Shown: positions 61,466-64,000 of the stretch, piece after piece
Position numbering within the stretch: position 1 is the first letter of the stretch
How the letters are laid out: every line of letters starts with the position of its first letter
NCBI RefSeq assembly: GCF_016863495.1
Contig: NZ_BOOZ01000028.1
Location: forward strand, 1 to 64,000
Reading direction: 5' to 3'
Length of the DNA: 64,000 bases
From: Micromonospora andamanensis
Lineage (GTDB): Bacteria; Actinomycetota; Actinomycetes; Mycobacteriales; Micromonosporaceae
Translations under genes and position numbers: made by a program
Notes under the pieces: model-generated
What the model was told of the DNA's origin: nothing
Databases searched by the model: none
The model's input: only the letters and a program-made list of their open reading frames with translations

Positions 61466-61888
61466 ATGCGGGCCGTGGTGCAGACCGTCGGCCGGGCCAG
61501 CGTGACAGTCGACGGTGAGGTGGTAGGCGCGGTCGATGACGGGCTGCTGGTGCTGCTCGGAGTCACCCACAGCGACACGGCCGAGATCGCCCGGACGATG
61601 GCCCGCAAGGTGCACGAGCTGCGCATCCTGGACGACGAGCGGTCGGCGGCGGAGATCGACGCGCCGATCCTCGTGGTCAGCCAGTTCACCCTCTACGGCG
61701 ACGCCCGCAAGGGCCGCCGCCCGAGCTGGACCGCCGCCGCCCCGGCCGAGGTAGCGGAACCGCTTGTCGAGGAGACGGTCCGGGCGCTGCGCCAACGCGG
61801 CGCCACAGTCGCGACCGGCCGGTTCCGCGCCCACATGCTCGTGGAGAGCGTCAACGTCGGCCCCCGCACCATCCTCCTCGACCTGTAG
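61466..61888 (+). CDS. dtd: D-aminoacyl-tRNA deacylase
   Basis: A 140-residue homodimeric enzyme that removes D-amino acids from mischarged tRNA. Family motifs: MRAVVQTVGRASVTVDGEVVG, LGVTHSDT, MARKVHELRILDDE, SQFTLYGDARKGRRPSW and at the C-terminus VNVGPRTILLDL (the Gly-cisPro element, normally NxGPVT, reads NVGPRT). It follows the methyltransferase by 52 bases and is probably co-transcribed. The ATG at 61466 fits the family N-terminus exactly. Confidence 0.93.
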   Translation: MRAVVQTVGRASVTVDGEVVGAVDDGLLVLLGVTHSDTAEIARTMARKVHELRILDDERSAAEIDAPILVVSQFTLYGDARKGRRPSWTAAAPAEVAEPLVEETVRALRQRGATVATGRFRAHMLVESVNVGPRTILLDL

Positions 61889-61889
61889 C

Positions 61890-61949
61890 GCAACCAGTGG
61901 TTGCACATCCCGGCGCCAACCCATACAGTCAGACGCAACCACTGGTTGC
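61890..61949 (+). promoter_or_regulatory. Promoter with two flanking palindromic operators
   Basis: GCAACC-AGT-GGTTGC (61890-61904) and GCAACC-ACT-GGTTGC (61935-61949) are both perfect 6-3-6 palindromes. Between them TTGCAC (61901-61906) and TACAGT (61924-61929) are spaced exactly 17 bases. The first operator covers the -35 and the second covers the start site, a textbook repressor layout, most likely for the ArsR protein encoded in this operon. Confidence 0.7.
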
Positions 61950-61965
61950 ATGTCTGGAGGAGCGC

Positions 61966-62430
61966 ATGGAGTACGGCAGCATCGAGCGGGAGATCCACGT
62001 CGAGGCCACCCCCGAAGTGGTCTACGAGGTCGTCACGACTCCCGAACACCTGCGGCAGTGGTGGCCGGACGACGCGGATCTCGAGCCGGTCCCCGGGGCC
62101 ACCGGGACTGTCTCCTTCGGCGACAGCTCGACGCCGAACGCGCAGGTCGTGCCGCTCACCGTCGTGGAGGCCGACCCGCCCCGGCGGTTCTCGTTCCGCT
62201 GGGTGTACGACGATCTCGCCGTCGCGACGCCTACCAACTCGCTCCTGGTGACCTTCGAACTGGTCCCGTCGGGCACCGGAACGCTGCTGCGACTCACCGA
62301 GACGGGATTCCGGGAGAAGGGTTGGGAGGCGGCGGTGCTCGAAGCGCACTACCGCGACCACGTCAGCGGCTGGGACTACTTCCTGCCCCGCCTCGTCGAG
62401 TACGTCGCGCGGTTGGTCTCGACCCGATGA
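61966..62430 (+). CDS. SRPBCC (AHSA1-type) family protein
   Basis: A 154-residue START/Bet v 1-like fold protein: IEREIHVEATPEVVYEVVTTPEHLRQWWPDDADLEPVPGATGTVSFG, PPRRFSFRWVYDDL, and RLTETGFREKGWEAAVLEAHYRDHVSGWDYFLPRLVEYV. Members bind hydrophobic ligands or act as activators; here the ligand may be the signal for the ArsR partner. ATG after CTGGAGGAG. Its stop overlaps the ArsR ATG (ATGA at 62427-62430). Confidence 0.87.
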   Translation: MEYGSIEREIHVEATPEVVYEVVTTPEHLRQWWPDDADLEPVPGATGTVSFGDSSTPNAQVVPLTVVEADPPRRFSFRWVYDDLAVATPTNSLLVTFELVPSGTGTLLRLTETGFREKGWEAAVLEAHYRDHVSGWDYFLPRLVEYVARLVSTR

Positions 62431-62765
62431 GCGTCACCGTCGACGACGACCTCTGGTCCGCCGTCGGGGACCCGACCCGGCGGCGGATGCTCGATCTCCT
62501 GCTCAGTGACGGCGGCGGCACGGCGACCACGCTGAGCGAGCAACTGCCGGTCACCCGGCAGGCGGTCGCCAAGCACCTCGGCGTACTCGACCGGGTCGGG
62601 CTGGTCCACGGCACACCGTCCGGCCGCGAACGTCGCTACGAGGTGGACGAGGCGCAACTCGCCCGTGCCGTCGCGCAACTGTCGTCGGTCGGTGCCACCT
62701 GGGACGCCCGGTTGCGTCGGATCAAGCAGATCGCCGAGGCGATCCAGCGCGGCCAGCAGAGCTGA
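62427..62765 (+). CDS. ArsR-family transcriptional regulator
   Basis: A 112-residue winged-helix repressor: DDDLWSAVGDPTRRRMLDLLLSDGGGTATTLSEQLPVTRQAVAKHLGVLDRVGLVHGTPSGRERRYEVDEAQL. It lacks the metal-binding cysteines of the arsenic/cadmium branch and matches the type always paired with SRPBCC proteins. It most likely represses its own operon by binding the two palindromes at 61890-61949. Confidence 0.88.
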   Translation: MSVTVDDDLWSAVGDPTRRRMLDLLLSDGGGTATTLSEQLPVTRQAVAKHLGVLDRVGLVHGTPSGRERRYEVDEAQLARAVAQLSSVGATWDARLRRIKQIAEAIQRGQQS

Positions 62766-62853
62766 ACCCACCAGAACCTTCGTCGCCATGTCCCGTGGCG
62801 GCGTGATCCATCCTGCCCGCATCCGGGCAGCTCAACAGAGACGAGGCAGCACG

Positions 62854-63294
62854 ATGCTCAACATTCTGCACCGGGTCGGCGTCACGTCGGCTCCCGAGGA
62901 CGTCTATGCCGCCCTGACCACCGTCGACGGGCTGGCGAACTGGTGGACCGAGGAGACGGACGGCGACGGCGACGTCGGCGGAGTGCTCCGGTTCCGCTTC
63001 ATACCCGGCGGCTTCGACATGAAGGTCCTGGAGACTCGGCCGGCCGAACTGGTGCTCTGGGAGGTCGTCGACGGTCCCGAGGAGTGGCTCGGCACCCAGG
63101 TCCGGTTCGAGTTGAAGCGGGAGGGCGACTTCACAATCGTGCTGTTCCGCCACGAAGGTTGGCGGGAGCCGGTGGAGTTCATGTACCACTGCAGCACCAA
63201 ATGGGCGACCTACCTGATGAGCCTCAAGCGGCTTGTCGAGACCGGGAAGGGTGAGCCCGCGCCGCACGACGTGCAGATCAGCAACTGGCACTGA
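62854..63294 (+). CDS. SRPBCC family protein
   Basis: A 146-residue START-like protein: MLNILHRVGVTSAPEDVYAALTTVDGLANWWTEETDGDGDVGGVLRFRF, LVLWEVVDGPEEWLGTQVRFELKREGDFTIVLFRHEGWREPVEFMYHCSTKWATYLMSLKRLVETGKG. It is a distant relative of the SRPBCC protein 900 bases upstream and may belong to the same transcript (89 bases after ArsR). Ligand unknown. ATG after GACGAGGCAG. Confidence 0.85.
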   Translation: MLNILHRVGVTSAPEDVYAALTTVDGLANWWTEETDGDGDVGGVLRFRFIPGGFDMKVLETRPAELVLWEVVDGPEEWLGTQVRFELKREGDFTIVLFRHEGWREPVEFMYHCSTKWATYLMSLKRLVETGKGEPAPHDVQISNWH

Positions 63295-63318
63295 GGTACG
63301 ACGCGGGGCCCGCGGATG

Positions 63319-64000
63319 TCAGCCGAAGAGGCCGCGACGTTGGAGCGACTGACGCAACCAGCCGTCGAGCTGGGCTGCCCAGTCGGTGTTCGCCGCCGAG
63401 GCGTGCTCGACGGCGAAGCGACCGAAGACGTCGCGGCCCTCGGTGAACAGCCCGCCCCGCTTGTCCAACTCCAGCACCACCTGCACCTGCCGGGGGTCGG
63501 TGACGAAGGTGACCTCCAACTGCTTCATCGCGCCGGCGTACTGCGGCGGCGGGTAGAACTCGATCTCCTGGTAGAACGGCAGCGTCTGGTGCACGCCGTA
63601 GATGTGCCCGCGCTCCACGTCGGCCCGCGCGAACCGGAAACCGAGCCGCAGCAGCGCCTCCAGCAGGCGCTCCTGGGCCGGCAACGGATGCACCGCCACC
63701 GCGTCCAGGTCGCCCTTGTCGACGGCGCGGGCCACCTCCAGCTCGGTACGCAGACCCATCGTCATCCCGTGCAGGTGCTGCCCGTACAGCTCGGTGAGCG
63801 GGGTTTCCCACGGCACCTCGAACCGGAACGGGATGTCGTAGCGCTGCCCCGCCTCGAGCCGGAACGGACCCGTTGCCTGCTGGCGCTGGAACTCCTGGTT
63901 CGTGGCGTACTCGTTGTCGCCACTCTCCACCTCCACCCGGGTGAGCAGCCCCAGGGCCACGTAGGACACGTCGACCGCGTGATCGCCGCCGGTGACCGCG
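63319..64000 (-). CDS. Spo0M-family sporulation control protein (partial, cut by window end)
   Basis: The visible part is 226 residues of the C-terminal side; the frame is still open at base 64000, reading AVTGGDHAVDVSYVALGLLTRVEVESGDNEYATNQEFQ, so the N-terminal ~30 residues lie outside. Arrestin-like Spo0M features: FRLEAGQRYDIPFRFEVPWETPLTELYGQHLHGMTMGLRTELEVARAVDKGDLDAVAVHPLPAQERLLEAL, and HIYGVHQTLPFYQEIEFYPPP. In Bacillus, Spo0M affects sporulation and cytoskeleton; in actinomycetes the role is unclear. Converges with the SRPBCC gene. Confidence 0.88.
   Translation of the reverse strand, partial: AVTGGDHAVDVSYVALGLLTRVEVESGDNEYATNQEFQRQQATGPFRLEAGQRYDIPFRFEVPWETPLTELYGQHLHGMTMGLRTELEVARAVDKGDLDAVAVHPLPAQERLLEALLRLGFRFARADVERGHIYGVHQTLPFYQEIEFYPPPQYAGAMKQLEVTFVTDPRQVQVVLELDKRGGLFTEGRDVFGRFAVEHASAANTDWAAQLDGWLRQSLQRRGLFG

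Overview
The window is 64 kb of very GC-rich DNA from an actinomycete, most probably a member of the Micromonosporaceae (Micromonospora or Salinispora-like). The signs are frequent GTG starts, four-base ATGA or GTGA overlaps inside operons, actinobacterial families of unknown function (DUF3039, DUF3093, DUF3099, DUF3159, DUF3710, DUF4193), and a gene order at 30.8-46 kb that matches, from memory, the dxs / RumA-like / APC / ceoB-ceoC / dut / Rv2698 / Rv2699c / cei / suhB / sigA neighbourhood of mycobacteria. I see no rRNA, tRNA, CRISPR array, prophage or transposase.

Layout. 0-3.5 kb: a two-gene beta-oxidation operon (thiolase plus trifunctional FadB-like protein). 3.6-6.5 kb: a proline-rich membrane protein, a divergent HxlR regulator / aldo-keto reductase pair and a VOC protein. 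7-13.5 kb is accessory: a secreted RHS/YD-repeat protein with a short glycine-rich hydrophobic C-terminus and an overlapping downstream four-helix membrane protein (candidate toxin and immunity protein), then two small Cys/His-rich proteins divergent from an XRE-type regulator. 13.5-17.3 kb: GNAT acetyltransferase, OmpR-type two-component system and a PQQ-like propeller protein.

17.3-30.7 kb: three paralogous multi-pass membrane proteins (possible GT-C-type enzymes) frame a six-gene minus-strand operon: GntR regulator, allophanate hydrolase with its C-terminal domain, two tandem isochorismatase-fold cysteine amidohydrolases, an NCS2-like permease and an AtzH/HpxZ-like small protein. Together these read as a pathway taking biuret, and perhaps triuret or a related ureide, through allophanate to ammonia and CO2. 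No urea carboxylase is present in the window. A perfect 8-3-8 palindrome sits directly before the hydrolase start.

30.8-46.5 kb: conserved core block (dxs, RNA methyltransferase, KimA-like APC transporter divergent from two TrkA/Ceo proteins, dut, DUF genes, LytR_C protein, inositol-phosphatase-like gene, principal sigma factor). 46.6-54.5 kb: DEAH helicase, TRIC channel, psuG with a PfkB kinase, a BrnT/BrnA-like toxin-antitoxin pair, LtrA and a HhH-GPD repair protein. 54.6-58.4 kb: ferric-iron ABC importer behind an IdeR/DtxR-type iron box. 58.5-64 kb: secreted S8 protease, methyltransferase, dtd, an autoregulated SRPBCC-ArsR pair, a second SRPBCC protein and a Spo0M-family gene cut by the window end.

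At the DNA level the window has many perfect long-stem hairpins between convergent genes, a dispersed hairpin element built on GATCATGA arms (two full copies and a possible half copy at the window start), and repeated examples of a TANNNT hexamer 7-9 bases before the start codon, which suggests leaderless transcripts.
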